DNA from: Thermoclostridium caenicola
GTDB taxonomy: Bacteria; Bacillota; Clostridia; DSM-8532
Assembly (NCBI RefSeq): GCF_900142095.1
Contig: NZ_FQZP01000010.1
Location: forward strand, 1 to 58,099
DNA: 58,099 nucleotides
Direction: 5' to 3'
Shown: positions 1 through 8,707 of the stretch, piece by piece
Layout of the letters: each line of letters opens with the position of its first letter
Position numbering within the stretch: the stretch's first letter is position 1
Made by a program: the position numbers and the translations under genes
Notes under the pieces: model-generated
The model's input: the letters and a program-made list of their open reading frames with translations, nothing else
What the model was told of the DNA's origin: nothing
Database searches by the model: none

Positions 1-111
1 AATGGTTTCACGGAAGGTGTCAACAACAAGATTAAAGTGATCAAACGAAATGCCTATGGGATAAGAAATTTCACAAGGTTCAGAAACAGGATACTGCATG
101 TTATGGCATAG
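1..111 (+). CDS. ISL3-family transposase, C-terminal fragment (partial at window edge)
   Basis: The frame opens at base 1 and reads 36 residues to a TAG at 109-111. It contains FTEGVNNKIKVIKRNAYG, the conserved C-terminal stretch of ISL3-family DDE transposases, in which the third catalytic acid is the E of TEGVNNK. The gene is cut by the window edge, so nothing can be said about whether the full copy is intact. A nearly identical fragment lies inverted at 57989-58099. Confidence 0.85.
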   Translation, partial: NGFTEGVNNKIKVIKRNAYGIRNFTRFRNRILHVMA

Positions 112-211
112 AGCTGCCAAGAAAAAGGCAGATGACCAAAATTGATCATCTGCCAACAAAGCTTAAGCTGCTTCATTTTACTAGTTCCACCCCAACAATT
201 GACGTAGAACC
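1..211 (+). mobile_element. ISL3-family insertion sequence, right part only (left window end)
   Basis: This is the 3' part of an insertion sequence: the end of a transposase gene (1-111), an untranslated tail with a 9-bp hairpin (127-135 with 146-154), and a terminal inverted repeat ending at about 211 (GGTTCTACGTCAATTG read inward on the minus strand). The same sequence, with a few substitutions, occurs inverted at 57887-58099. Terminal GGTTCTACGTCAA with a GGGGTGGA continuation is typical of Clostridia ISL3-like elements as I remember them. The rest of the element lies outside the window. Confidence 0.85.
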
Positions 212-274
212 GATATAATGCAGGATACGTTCGAATCATTTTCGGGATGGTCTTATAGTATGCGCCTGTTTGAT

Positions 275-2572
275 TCAGCTATGGACATGATGACAGTCGG
301 TTCCCGGGGTTAACCGCATACGTTGGTCAAAGAGAAGAATGTCCAGCGGATCGCCCTTTTCAAGGCGTATGGTCGTTCCGGATTTATCCACGGTTATTTT
401 GATAATCCGTCCCCTGAATACCAGACGGAAGGAGTACTCTTCCCATTGTTCCGGGATAAACGGCGCAAGATACAGCTCGCCTTTCTTAATCCGCATACCG
501 CCAAAACCGTGTACTATGCTCATCCAGGTACCGGCCATCGATGTGATATGAAGGCCGTCATCGGTATCGTTATTGTAATTGTCCAGATCCAGCCTTGATG
601 TTCGCAGATAAAATGCATAGGCCTTTTCCCTGAGCCCGATCTCCGCCGCCAGAATCGCGTGGATACAGGGCGACAATGAGGACTCATGCACCGTCAGCGG
701 TTCATAAAAATCGAAGTTCCTTTTCTTCTCTTCAAGCGAATATTCCTCATTGAGGAACCATAACCCCTGGAGGACGTCCGCCTGTTTGATGTAACAGGAC
801 CTCAGTATCCTGTCCCATGACCAGTTCTGGTTCAGGGGGAGATCCGACGGCTTCAGCGCCGATACGGGAACAATCTCCTTGTCCAGGAAGCCATCCTGCT
901 GCAAGAATATGCCTCTTTCCTTGTCCTCGGGAAGATACATATTCATGCTGACCTTCCTGAATGTTTCCACTTCCTCCGCGGTTACGCCGAGATGCCTTAT
1001 GGCTTCCTCATAAAGCCTGCTTGCGTTTTCCCGCATCTCTTCCAGGGTATCGACGGTATACAGAAGGCTCCATTTCACCATCCGGTTTGTGTACCAGTTG
1101 TTGTTAACATTGTTCTCATATTCATTGGGCCCCGTGACGCCCAGAATCATATAAACCTTCTTGGTGGGATGGTAAGTTACCCTCGAAACCCAGTACCTGG
1201 AGGTCTCCACCAGGACATCGATGCCCTTTTCATAGAGATAGGATTTGTTGCCGGTATATTCGGTATAAACCTTGATGGCGTTGGTAATGGCGCAATTCCG
1301 GTGGATCTCTTCAAAGGTAATCTCCCATTCGTTATGGCATTCTTCGCCGTTCATGGTCACCATGGGATACAGGGCGCCCCGGGTCCCCAGCTTTCTGGCG
1401 TTTTCCTTCGCTTTTTCAAGATGGTTATAGCGGTATTCAAGCAGGCTTCTTGCAATTTGAGGCTCCCTCGTACCCAGGTAGAAATAGAGGCAGAAAGCCT
1501 CGGTATCCCAATAGGTACTCCCGCCGTATTTCTCGCCGGTAAACCCTTTGGGCCCGATATTCAGCCTGGGATCGTCACCCGAATAAGTGCAGTTCAGCTG
1601 GTAGATGTTGAACCTGATGCCCTGCTGGGCTTTGATATCGCCTTTGATGGTGATGTCGCCCATGCTCCAGATATTGTCCCATTTAGCCCTGTGGGCATCA
1701 AAGAGACCCTGGTAACCGGTCTCCTTGGCTTTCAATGCCTTTTCACGCGCAATGTCTGCCAGCTTATCCGCATCATAATACCTGTCGCTGATGACCGAAA
1801 CATATTTGGTTAATGTCACGGTTCCGTTTTTTCCGATTTTTGTCCTGATTCTGTTTCCGACAAATTCGCCGCCGTTTTCGCTCACGGCTTTGTTTTCCAG
1901 GACATCGGCCCCGAAAAGCTCCCAGGTAAAGGCGGCTGTCACGTTGAAATGGGTTTTTAGCGTTCTGGAAGTGATGTAGGATATGGAACCGTCGGTGCCG
2001 CTGGCCACATATTCCCAGAATTTTTCGTTATAGTTGGCGTCTTCGTTCCTTACGTCGCCGTTCAGGAAAGGCGTGAGAACCACCTCAGCCTCGCCCGATA
2101 GGCTGGTTATGGCATATTTGATGGCAGCAAGGTCACCGTCCGCATAGCTTAAAAAACGCTCGGTGTTTATTTTGAATTCCGAACCGTCTTTCCCAATGAA
2201 GGTGAAGCTTCTTCTCAGTATGCTTTCCTTCATGTCCAGCTCGCGTCTGTAATCCTTGAAACGGCATTTTGCCAAATCCACAGTCTCGCCGTTTATGGCA
2301 ACCTTGATGCCGATAAAATCAACGGCGTTCAACACCTTCGCAAAATACTCAGGATAACCGATTTTCCACCATCCGACACGTGTCTTGTCAGGATAATACA
2401 CGCCGGCAATGTAGGTTCCTTTCAGGGAATCGCCGGAATAATCCTCCTCGTGGTTTCCCCGAAGTCCCATCCTGCCGTTTCCGGTAGACATGATGCTTTC
2501 AAAGAAACGGTTTTTTTCTGCTGAAAAGCCTACCTGGATTATCTTCCAACTGTCCGAGATCAGTTTGCACAT
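275..2572 (-). CDS. mapA: Maltose phosphorylase, glycoside hydrolase family 65
   Basis: The 765-residue product should phosphorolyse maltose in the cytoplasm to glucose and beta-glucose-1-phosphate. A GH65 N-terminal domain is followed by the (alpha/alpha)6 catalytic barrel. Residues 413-421 read HNEWEITFE, the loop that in Lactobacillus maltose phosphorylase (H413-E421) sets maltose over trehalose specificity. The general acid is expected at the Glu of TGPNEYENN near 484. There is no signal peptide. The start is at 2572 because GGAGG lies 6 bases before this ATG; an upstream in-frame ATG at 2605 overlaps the end of the lacI-like gene and has no such site. It follows that regulator by 29 bases, so the two are probably co-transcribed. 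The matching beta-phosphoglucomutase is at 16890. Kojibiose or nigerose phosphorylase is less likely because of the loop. Confidence 0.88.
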   Translation of the reverse strand: MCKLISDSWKIIQVGFSAEKNRFFESIMSTGNGRMGLRGNHEEDYSGDSLKGTYIAGVYYPDKTRVGWWKIGYPEYFAKVLNAVDFIGIKVAINGETVDLAKCRFKDYRRELDMKESILRRSFTFIGKDGSEFKINTERFLSYADGDLAAIKYAITSLSGEAEVVLTPFLNGDVRNEDANYNEKFWEYVASGTDGSISYITSRTLKTHFNVTAAFTWELFGADVLENKAVSENGGEFVGNRIRTKIGKNGTVTLTKYVSVISDRYYDADKLADIAREKALKAKETGYQGLFDAHRAKWDNIWSMGDITIKGDIKAQQGIRFNIYQLNCTYSGDDPRLNIGPKGFTGEKYGGSTYWDTEAFCLYFYLGTREPQIARSLLEYRYNHLEKAKENARKLGTRGALYPMVTMNGEECHNEWEITFEEIHRNCAITNAIKVYTEYTGNKSYLYEKGIDVLVETSRYWVSRVTYHPTKKVYMILGVTGPNEYENNVNNNWYTNRMVKWSLLYTVDTLEEMRENASRLYEEAIRHLGVTAEEVETFRKVSMNMYLPEDKERGIFLQQDGFLDKEIVPVSALKPSDLPLNQNWSWDRILRSCYIKQADVLQGLWFLNEEYSLEEKKRNFDFYEPLTVHESSLSPCIHAILAAEIGLREKAYAFYLRTSRLDLDNYNNDTDDGLHITSMAGTWMSIVHGFGGMRIKKGELYLAPFIPEQWEEYSFRLVFRGRIIKITVDKSGTTIRLEKGDPLDILLFDQRMRLTPGTDCHHVHS

Positions 2573-2601
2573 AGGGAACCTCCATTGGCACTTTGTTGTA
2601 A

Positions 2602-3618
2602 TCAATAAAAGGGTTCGACTTCCACGATGTTTGTTGGGACAATATAATGGGTGGGTAGATTCTTTTTGCCTTCTATCTTGCCGATCAGGAGCTTCGCGGC
2701 ATAAAAGCCCAGTTTGTTTGCGTTGACATCGACAGAGGTAAAGCTTTCGTTCTGATACAGGCTTATCGGCGTGTTGTTAAAGCCGGTTACCGCAATATTG
2801 GAGATGTTCTTCTTCCGCATCGCCTTCAATACCCCGAGGGCCTGCATATCATCGCTGGTAACAATGGCCGTCGGAAGCTCGGCGCCTTTTTTACTGGCAG
2901 TAATGATCCTGAGCATGCATTCGCTGCCGAATTCTTCGGAGAAATTCCCGTCCAGGAAGGTCAGTTCCTTATCTATGGCGTATCCGTGCACGGTCATGGC
3001 TTTCTTGTATCCCTCAAACCTGTCCCGCGACACGTTATGGTCCCGGGGGCCTCCCAGGAAAGCGATCCGCTGATGGCCTTTCATTATCAGATCATTGGTG
3101 ACCTGATAGGTCGCCTGGAAGTTGTCATTGTCCACCCAAAGCACGCCCTCGGTCTGGTCCGGCCGCCCGATGACGGAGAACGGAAAATCGTTCTTTTTCA
3201 AAAAATCGATGCATTTATCATTTGTCCTTGAGGTGAACAGGATGATGCCATCAACACACCTGCTGTTGACATACCAGACGGCGATGTCCAGATCGCCGGC
3301 TTCGCTTTTGTTGTAGGCAAACATGACGTTATAGCCGTTCTTCTGCGTATACTGGCTGACGCCTGTCATCGCCTGGATGAAGAATGGGTTTCTTACCAGG
3401 GTTTCCGCTTCGGTGTTGAGAATGAGGCCGATTGTCTTTGAGGATTTGTTTGCCAGGCTCCGGGCAATCGCATTAGGATGGTAGTTAAGCTCCTCTATGA
3501 CTTTTCTGACGCGTCGTTTCGTCTCTTCGCTTATTCTCGGGCTGTCCGAAATAACACGCGAGACCGTTGAAGTGGAAACGCCTGCGACTTTCGCAACATC
3601 ATTTATCGTGATCTTCAT
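2602..3618 (-). CDS. LacI-family transcriptional regulator (first of two)
   Basis: The 338-residue protein starts with a LacI helix-turn-helix and hinge (residues 3-25, INDVAKVAGVSTSTVSRVIS), followed by a periplasmic-binding-like effector domain to the C terminus. The usual family length is 330-345. The start at 3618 gives the typical MKITINDVA opening; the ribosome site is poor (a G-rich run about 15 bases upstream). It lies directly upstream of the maltose phosphorylase gene on the same strand, so it probably controls that gene and itself. Its promoter (3680-3709) carries a LacI-type operator just downstream of the -10 box. The effector is unknown; maltose, a maltodextrin or a glucose phosphate would fit. 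Confidence 0.88.
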   Translation of the reverse strand: MKITINDVAKVAGVSTSTVSRVISDSPRISEETKRRVRKVIEELNYHPNAIARSLANKSSKTIGLILNTEAETLVRNPFFIQAMTGVSQYTQKNGYNVMFAYNKSEAGDLDIAVWYVNSRCVDGIILFTSRTNDKCIDFLKKNDFPFSVIGRPDQTEGVLWVDNDNFQATYQVTNDLIMKGHQRIAFLGGPRDHNVSRDRFEGYKKAMTVHGYAIDKELTFLDGNFSEEFGSECMLRIITASKKGAELPTAIVTSDDMQALGVLKAMRKKNISNIAVTGFNNTPISLYQNESFTSVDVNANKLGFYAAKLLIGKIEGKKNLPTHYIVPTNIVEVEPFY

Positions 3619-3660
3619 CTGGACCCACTCATTCCCCCAATTTCTATGTTGTGAAAGCTG

Positions 3661-3709
3661 TGAAAACGCTTGCACTAGTATTATATCTTAATCTATCTTT
3701 TGGTGTCAA
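3661..3709 (-). promoter_or_regulatory. Promoter and hybrid LacI-type operator of the lacI-mapA unit
   Basis: On the minus strand TTGACA (3704-3709) and TATAAT (3680-3685) are separated by 18 bases. Just downstream lies GCAAGCGTTTTC (3662-3673). Its left half matches the GCAANCG arms found before malE, pgmB and the chemoreceptor; its right half matches the CGTTTTC arms found before the GH13 gene. On the plus strand the same bases nearly fit a CcpA cre site (TGAAAACGCTTGCA), so carbon catabolite control is an alternative. Confidence 0.7.
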
Positions 3710-3816
3710 TAACAAAGGATCCCATCCGGATAGACTGGGAGAATGGTGTTGCTGCTTACACTTTCCTATTGTACCAGCTCCTGTATCGGTTGTCCACGCC
3801 AAAATGCCAGTAATAC

Positions 3817-5580
3817 TTATTCGTGCCGCATAATAACAGCCCCTCCTAGCGGCGGCAGTGTAAGACGGATCTCACCGGCTTCGCATGTGACAGGCGTACC
3901 TTCCAGGATATCGCAATAGCCGGAAGCGCTGTTGTCCGATTCACCCGCGCAGAACCTGACGAGCCGAGATTCTTCGCTGTTGTTCAGGACGACAATGGCT
4001 TCCTTGTTATCGGTAAACCTTGAAAAGGCATAAACGCCTGTGCCGTTATCTTTAAAGACGGTTTTTACGCCGCCTGTGAAAATGTCCGTGTATTTCTTCC
4101 TGATTGAAATGATCTTTTTATAATACGCCGTGAGATCTTCGGTCACCCGATCGTCCTGCCAGACCATCGGTGCGCGGTATTCATGCTCTGCGGCACCGGA
4201 TATGGCTTTCTCGTCCCCTGCAAAAACAGTCGGTATGCCGACATAAGTCATCATGAACAGGGCGGCAAGCTTGAGTCGGCGAATATCCCCACCGCAGTAA
4301 TGCAGAAAACGGGGTACGTCATGGGAATCCAGCATGTTCATCTGGACCAGGGTTATCTGCTTTTTATAACGCATCAGCATATAGCCGAGACTGTTGTCAA
4401 AATCGTCAACACTGATATCATGGCTTGCAAAAAAGGCCTTGCAGATATCAACGAACCTGTAATTCATGGCGGAATCAAACTGATCTCCCAAGAGCCATTG
4501 CTCCGCATCCTCCCAGATTTCCCCGATCAGGAACGCATCGGGCTTCTCTTCCTTCACAGCCTTCCTGAAAGCGCGCCAAAAATCATGGCATACTTCGTTG
4601 GCCACATCCAGGCGCCAGCCGTCGATATCGGCTTCCCTGATCCAGTAGCGGCCGACGTCGCAAAAATACCGGATCACTTCAGGATGACCGGTGTTCAGTT
4701 TCGGCATTTGACGGACATAGGCAAACGCGGCGTAGTTCAGCTTTTCGGTGTCGACGGGGAAGTTCAGCTTGTAGAACCAGTCTTTGTACTTCGATTTTTC
4801 TCCCTTTTCCAATACGTCTTTGAAAGCGAAGAACTTCCATCCGCTATGGTTGAAAACCCCGTCCAGGATGACCCTGATACCCTTTTGGTGACAGGCTTTC
4901 ACCATGTTTTTAAAGTCTTCCATTGTGCCGAAGCACGGATCGATGGTGTAATAATCGATGGTATCGTATTTATGGTAGGATTCGGCGGTGAATATAGGAT
5001 TCAGGTAGATGCAGTTGATTCCCAGGTCGGCCAGGTAGTCCACGTTTTCGGTTATACCTCTGATGGTTCCGCCGAGACGGGAATGGGACATATCCTCGCC
5101 GTTTACGGACACGGACTTTTTCTCGCCGCTGATATATCTCTTTCCGGTTGCAAAGCTGTCGGGAAAGATTTGATACAGCACCGCATACTTGGCCCATTCG
5201 GGAACGACAGCGATGTCATTGCGGTGGACGTAGGGGAACTGGAAGTATTCCACCCGATTGTGCGTCGGGGTGTGGGTGAAGATTCCCGAATAGTAATAAT
5301 AGTCCTCTGTTCCGTCGGTCAGCCAGAAATAATAGCATATCCTGTTGATATCGGTATGGAAATCGGCTTCAAAATAGTCAAACAGGCGGTCGGATGCAAC
5401 ACGCTCCATTTCCTGCGTATGCATGATAACACTCGGTTCGGGGTACATCCTGTCTCCGTAAAACAGTACACATCTTTTTATATCGCCTTTTGCCGCCCTA
5501 AGCCTGATGCATATCCTGGTCTCTGAAAGGGCATGGCAATAACTGGAGTCCGGCAGGTGGAACACGGCATGCTTGTTCAT
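3817..5580 (-). CDS. Intracellular cyclomaltodextrinase / neopullulanase / maltogenic amylase (GH13_20)
   Basis: The 587-residue enzyme has an N-terminal CBM34-like beta domain (about 1-120) and a GH13 barrel. The catalytic triad is visible: nucleophile Asp325 in GWRLDVANE, acid/base Glu354 in FLIGEIWED, and Asp421 in NMLDSHDVPRF. As I recall, this numbering equals that of Thermoactinomyces TVA II, the type enzyme. There is no signal peptide, so it should hydrolyse imported maltodextrins or cyclodextrins. The start at 5580 is fixed by AAGGAGG nine bases upstream; 27 further upstream residues in frame are not needed. It is transcribed divergently from the second lacI gene and carries a perfect palindromic operator in its leader. 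The exact specificity among the three activities cannot be read from sequence. Confidence 0.88.
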   Translation of the reverse strand: MNKHAVFHLPDSSYCHALSETRICIRLRAAKGDIKRCVLFYGDRMYPEPSVIMHTQEMERVASDRLFDYFEADFHTDINRICYYFWLTDGTEDYYYYSGIFTHTPTHNRVEYFQFPYVHRNDIAVVPEWAKYAVLYQIFPDSFATGKRYISGEKKSVSVNGEDMSHSRLGGTIRGITENVDYLADLGINCIYLNPIFTAESYHKYDTIDYYTIDPCFGTMEDFKNMVKACHQKGIRVILDGVFNHSGWKFFAFKDVLEKGEKSKYKDWFYKLNFPVDTEKLNYAAFAYVRQMPKLNTGHPEVIRYFCDVGRYWIREADIDGWRLDVANEVCHDFWRAFRKAVKEEKPDAFLIGEIWEDAEQWLLGDQFDSAMNYRFVDICKAFFASHDISVDDFDNSLGYMLMRYKKQITLVQMNMLDSHDVPRFLHYCGGDIRRLKLAALFMMTYVGIPTVFAGDEKAISGAAEHEYRAPMVWQDDRVTEDLTAYYKKIISIRKKYTDIFTGGVKTVFKDNGTGVYAFSRFTDNKEAIVVLNNSEESRLVRFCAGESDNSASGYCDILEGTPVTCEAGEIRLTLPPLGGAVIMRHE

Positions 5581-5604
5581 CGGGAAAAACCTCCTTCGTC
5601 TATT

Positions 5605-5655
5605 AGGAAAACGTTTTCCTGAAATTATTATAAATGTTGCGGCAAGTTTTGTAAA
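5605..5655 (-). promoter_or_regulatory. Promoter and perfect palindromic operator of the GH13 gene
   Basis: On the minus strand TTTACA (5650-5655) and TATAAT (5627-5632) are 17 bases apart. AGGAAAACGTTTTCCT at 5605-5620 is a perfect 16-bp palindrome with a central CG, as expected for a LacI-family operator, placed around the transcription start so that binding would block initiation. A similar half-conserved site lies at 5808-5820 before the divergent regulator. Confidence 0.75.
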
Positions 5656-5807
5656 TACCAAGCTCGTGGAGGCCTATGGAAAATGCTTATGACTTTCGGC
5701 GTATGGCTTTATATCGGCGCTTTGTACGGGACGTATCCAACGGGACATTGAATGATCAGGCAATAATTGATAGAATATTCTCAGTACATTTCCTTTTGGG
5801 AGCAAAT

Positions 5808-5820
5808 ACAACGTTTTCCT
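5808..5820 (+). promoter_or_regulatory. Imperfect LacI-type operator before the second lacI gene
   Basis: ACAACGTTTTCCT repeats the right half of the 5605-5620 palindrome and lies 30 bases before the start codon of the second LacI-like regulator. This suggests autoregulation together with control of the divergent GH13 gene. No convincing -35/-10 pair was found for this direction. Confidence 0.5.
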
Positions 5821-5849
5821 AAAGAATATACAAGGAAGAAGGAGCTAAT

Positions 5850-6881
5850 ATGGGTGTAACCATAAAAGATGTCGCAAGGAAAGCCGGTGTGTCCATATCC
5901 ACCGTTTCAAAGGTCATCCATGACGCACCCACCATATCGGATGCGACGAAGAAAAGGGTTCTGGAAATCATGAAAGAACTCAATTACCACCCCAATATCA
6001 TTGCAAGGAGCTTTGTGAGCCAGAGCTCATACCATATCGGGCTGATCATGAGCCTCAAGAAAGAGGATGCTTTCCTGAACCCTTATATCTACGAGATAAT
6101 GGGCGGTATCGAAGAGGTAGCGCGAAAGAACGGCTACCTGTTGTCCATCATCAATACAAGCACCCTTTCGGAAAATCCCGCCGAACTGGAAAAGCTCATC
6201 GCTCAAAAAAGGGTGGACGGGCTCATCATCCATCTGGGAGGATTCGATGAGAAGCTCACCGCGGTCCTGAACAGAGCCGATTTTCCCTACGTGTTTATCG
6301 GGCGGCCTAACTTCGCAACTGGCGCCAGCTGGGTGGATATCAACAATGCGAAGGCAGGGGAGATTGCAACCCATCACCTGGTCGACCAGGGATGCAGATG
6401 TATCGCCTTCATCGGAGACGGTGTTGCGATCCGGCATTCAATCTGTGCCGCCCGCGCCGAAGGGTATAAAAACGCCCTGCAGGCAATGGGGTATGCGGTG
6501 GACGAGCGCTACATCAAGGACATGAAGGGAACGTGTGAAAACATCCCGGCCCTTCTGGAGGAACTGCTCGGCATGGATGAGCGGCCTGACGGGCTGGTGT
6601 GCTCCGACAACTTTATCGCCTTTGAAACGCTGAAATACCTGCAAAGAAAAAACATTGAGGTGCCCGGGGAAATGCTCCTGATCACTTTTGACAACTATCC
6701 GTTTGCTCCTTATACCATGCCCCCCATGAGTACCGTGGACATAGACGTTTTCGAACTGGGGGTCCAGTCCGCGCGTGCCATCATCAACAAGCTTTCCAAT
6801 CCCGGCATGACCATTCAGTACAGCCTTTTGTCTCCGTCCCTTATCATCAGGGAGTCGTCAGCCAGAAAAATCACAGGATGA
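5850..6881 (+). CDS. LacI-family transcriptional regulator (second of two)
   Basis: The 343-residue protein has a LacI helix-turn-helix (residues 4-25, IKDVARKAGVSISTVSKVI) and a C-terminal sugar-binding effector domain. GGAG lies about eight bases before the ATG. It is related to, but clearly different from, the regulator at 2602-3618. It is divergent from the GH13 gene, with GAAAACGTTTTC-type sites at both promoters, so it is the natural candidate for binding those sites. It also lies upstream of the mal operon, which carries a different operator (GCAACCGCTTGC). Which of the two regulators binds which site cannot be decided from sequence. Confidence 0.88.
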   Translation: MGVTIKDVARKAGVSISTVSKVIHDAPTISDATKKRVLEIMKELNYHPNIIARSFVSQSSYHIGLIMSLKKEDAFLNPYIYEIMGGIEEVARKNGYLLSIINTSTLSENPAELEKLIAQKRVDGLIIHLGGFDEKLTAVLNRADFPYVFIGRPNFATGASWVDINNAKAGEIATHHLVDQGCRCIAFIGDGVAIRHSICAARAEGYKNALQAMGYAVDERYIKDMKGTCENIPALLEELLGMDERPDGLVCSDNFIAFETLKYLQRKNIEVPGEMLLITFDNYPFAPYTMPPMSTVDIDVFELGVQSARAIINKLSNPGMTIQYSLLSPSLIIRESSARKITG

Positions 6882-7205
6882 ACGCCTCCACATGCTGAAT
6901 GGGCTTTAGATGAAAGATTACAAGTAAGAGTATTGGCGCTCACGCCTGGCCTATCGCCGATAGACTTCTTCTCATTTGCCCGGAGCCGCCACACGTCGAG
7001 AGTCGGAAGAAATGGCCCATCCCTGCCAAAACCCTCTTATTTCAGCTTCTCCCGCACTTTGGTGTAACCGATTGCATTTTTTATGAACCGCTTCACGGGT
7101 GTCGGAGCATTTTTCAGGAAGAGCTAAAGTATATTATTACATAAGCATTTATTCAATATGTTGCAAAATACATTGCAAAGAAGGGGGGATTTTATACAAA
7201 CTGCA
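6882..7205. other. Intergenic stretch between the regulator and the mal operon promoter
   Basis: No complete gene is seen. On the minus strand a short open segment (about 7037-7123) reads LKNAPTPVKRFIKNAIGYTK before a TAA; it looks like a natural protein tail but lacks a start and is preceded by a stop, so at most it is a decayed remnant. Nothing else recognisable. Confidence 0.4.
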
Positions 7206-7260
7206 TTGACAAAAGGAAAATGGAATATTATACTATGTTGTAGAAAGTGCAACCGCTTGC
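7206..7260 (+). promoter_or_regulatory. mal operon promoter with downstream LacI-type operator
   Basis: TTGACA (7206-7211) and TATACT (7229-7234) are separated by exactly 17 bases, a near-consensus sigma-A promoter. GCAACCGCTTGC (7249-7260), an imperfect inverted repeat with a central CG, lies just past the predicted start, where a LacI-family repressor would block transcription. The malE-like gene starts at 7307. Confidence 0.8.
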
Positions 7261-7306
7261 TTTATTCTTTCTAACAGTGCCATAAAAATAAAAGGAGGAA
7301 GAAGTA

Positions 7307-8578
7307 ATGAAAAAGCGCAGCATTTTATCCCTGTTCCTTGCAGTAGTTATGGTGATGTCCCTGTTTGCCGGCTGCGGCAAGGAAGCAGAATCAGTCGCCA
7401 CACCAAGTGCTCCCGCAGCTTCTGCTGACACAACCGCATCTACGAACTCAGAGGCTCCAAAGGAACCGGTTACCCTCAAGGTTTGGGAATCTGACGGACC
7501 CGAGAAGGAATTCATCGAAGAAATGGCAGCGGCCTACATGGCAGAGAACCCCCATGTGACTATCATTGTTGAGCCCGTCTCCCATACCGATGCGGCACAG
7601 AGGTTACAGCTGGACGGTCCTGCCGGGGTTGGCGCCGACGTGTTTGCAGCACCTCATGACAAGCTGGGTGAAATGCTTACCAGCGGCATCATTCTTGAAA
7701 ACGCTTACGCGAATGAAGTAAGACAGGTCACGGTGGACGCCGCTATCACGGCAACATCGTCGGAAGGCAAGCTCTATGGTTTCCCCACGGGCGTTGAGAC
7801 ATACGCACTCTTCTACAACAAGAAGCTTGTTTCCGATCCGCCTGAAACATGGGAAGAAGTCAAGGAGTTCTGCAAAAATTTCAATGACAAGAGCCAGGGT
7901 AAATACGGTATCGTTTGGGATGTAGACGATGCTTACTTCAGCTATATGTTCCTGTCGGGCTACGGGGCCGATCTTTTCGGTCCGGAAGGCACTGACAAGA
8001 GCAAGCATATGGTTAACAGCGAAGAAGCCATCAGATCGCTGGAATACTTCCAGAACTTCAGAAAAGAATGCCTTGACGTTGACGCTGCCGACCTGACCGC
8101 CGACTTCATGAACGCCGGTTTCCAGAACGGCACAATAGCGATGGTTATTACAGGTCCCTGGGCTATTGCCGGTTACAGGGAAGCCGGAGTGGATTTTGGC
8201 GTCACAACACTGCCGAAACTCCCCGGAAGTGATACGCCGCCGAAGTCGTTCTCCGGTATCCGTGCCATGTATGTATCCGCTTTCACTAAGTATCCCGAAG
8301 AGGCTCAGAAGTTCGCTTATTACCTCGTATCCAAGGAAGCCCTCCAGAAGCGGTACGAGATTACCAACCAGATACCTCCCCGTAAGGATATCCACATCGA
8401 AGATGAGGCACACGAGGGTATCCTGGCCCAGTTCGCTTACTCCAAACCCATGCCGAGTATTCCTGCTATGAATACATACTGGCCTGCAATGGCTTCTGCA
8501 TATGCCAACATATGGAACGGAAATGACATTAAGACAGAGCTGGATCTCGCCGCGGCAGCCATTGAAGCCGCACCATAA
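7307..8578 (+). CDS. malE: Maltodextrin-binding lipoprotein of an ABC importer
   Basis: The 423-residue protein begins with a lipoprotein signal (MKKRSILSLFLAVVMVMS, lipobox LFAGC, Cys at 23), then a Ser/Thr/Ala-rich linker, then a family 1 solute-binding fold beginning VTLKVWESDG, similar to MalE and cyclodextrin-binding proteins. It should be anchored to the outer face of the membrane and deliver maltodextrin to the MalF-MalG permease encoded downstream. An AAAGGAGGAAG ribosome site precedes the ATG. It is the first gene of the mal operon. A hairpin after its stop (8597-8624) may set it at higher expression than the permease genes. Sugar specificity is inferred from its neighbours. Confidence 0.9.
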   Translation: MKKRSILSLFLAVVMVMSLFAGCGKEAESVATPSAPAASADTTASTNSEAPKEPVTLKVWESDGPEKEFIEEMAAAYMAENPHVTIIVEPVSHTDAAQRLQLDGPAGVGADVFAAPHDKLGEMLTSGIILENAYANEVRQVTVDAAITATSSEGKLYGFPTGVETYALFYNKKLVSDPPETWEEVKEFCKNFNDKSQGKYGIVWDVDDAYFSYMFLSGYGADLFGPEGTDKSKHMVNSEEAIRSLEYFQNFRKECLDVDAADLTADFMNAGFQNGTIAMVITGPWAIAGYREAGVDFGVTTLPKLPGSDTPPKSFSGIRAMYVSAFTKYPEEAQKFAYYLVSKEALQKRYEITNQIPPRKDIHIEDEAHEGILAQFAYSKPMPSIPAMNTYWPAMASAYANIWNGNDIKTELDLAAAAIEAAP

Positions 8579-8596
8579 GCGGTGTAACATTCTAAT

Positions 8597-8624
8597 GGCG
8601 GTTCCGAAACCGGAATCGCCTTTT
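8597..8624 (+). terminator. Hairpin with short T-run between malE and malF (partial terminator)
   Basis: GGCGGTTCCG (8597-8606) pairs with CGGAATCGCC (8611-8620) around an AAAC loop, followed by TTTTATAAT. In binding-protein operons a leaky terminator or stabilising stem at this place keeps the binding protein in excess over the permease. Confidence 0.65.
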
Positions 8625-8707
8625 ATAATAATATTGTAAATCAAAGGTATAAGTTTCAACTTGGGCAAGCACATCATGTTTTGTTGCCGAAAGGGGGAGC
8701 ATTCAAC

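Noticed and set aside
199-219. A hybrid promoter formed by the left IS end (TTGACG and TATAAT)
   Set aside because: The two boxes are only nine bases apart, and a transcript would run antisense into the maltose phosphorylase gene.
3661-3674. A CcpA cre site before the first lacI gene
   Set aside because: It fits the cre consensus with one mismatch, but its halves match the local LacI-type sites better. Kept as an alternative only.
4183-5526. Long plus-strand reading frame (447 codons) opposite the GH13 gene
   Set aside because: It is the antisense shadow of an intact enzyme with all catalytic motifs, has no ribosome site or recognisable domain, and lies in a compact minus-strand unit.
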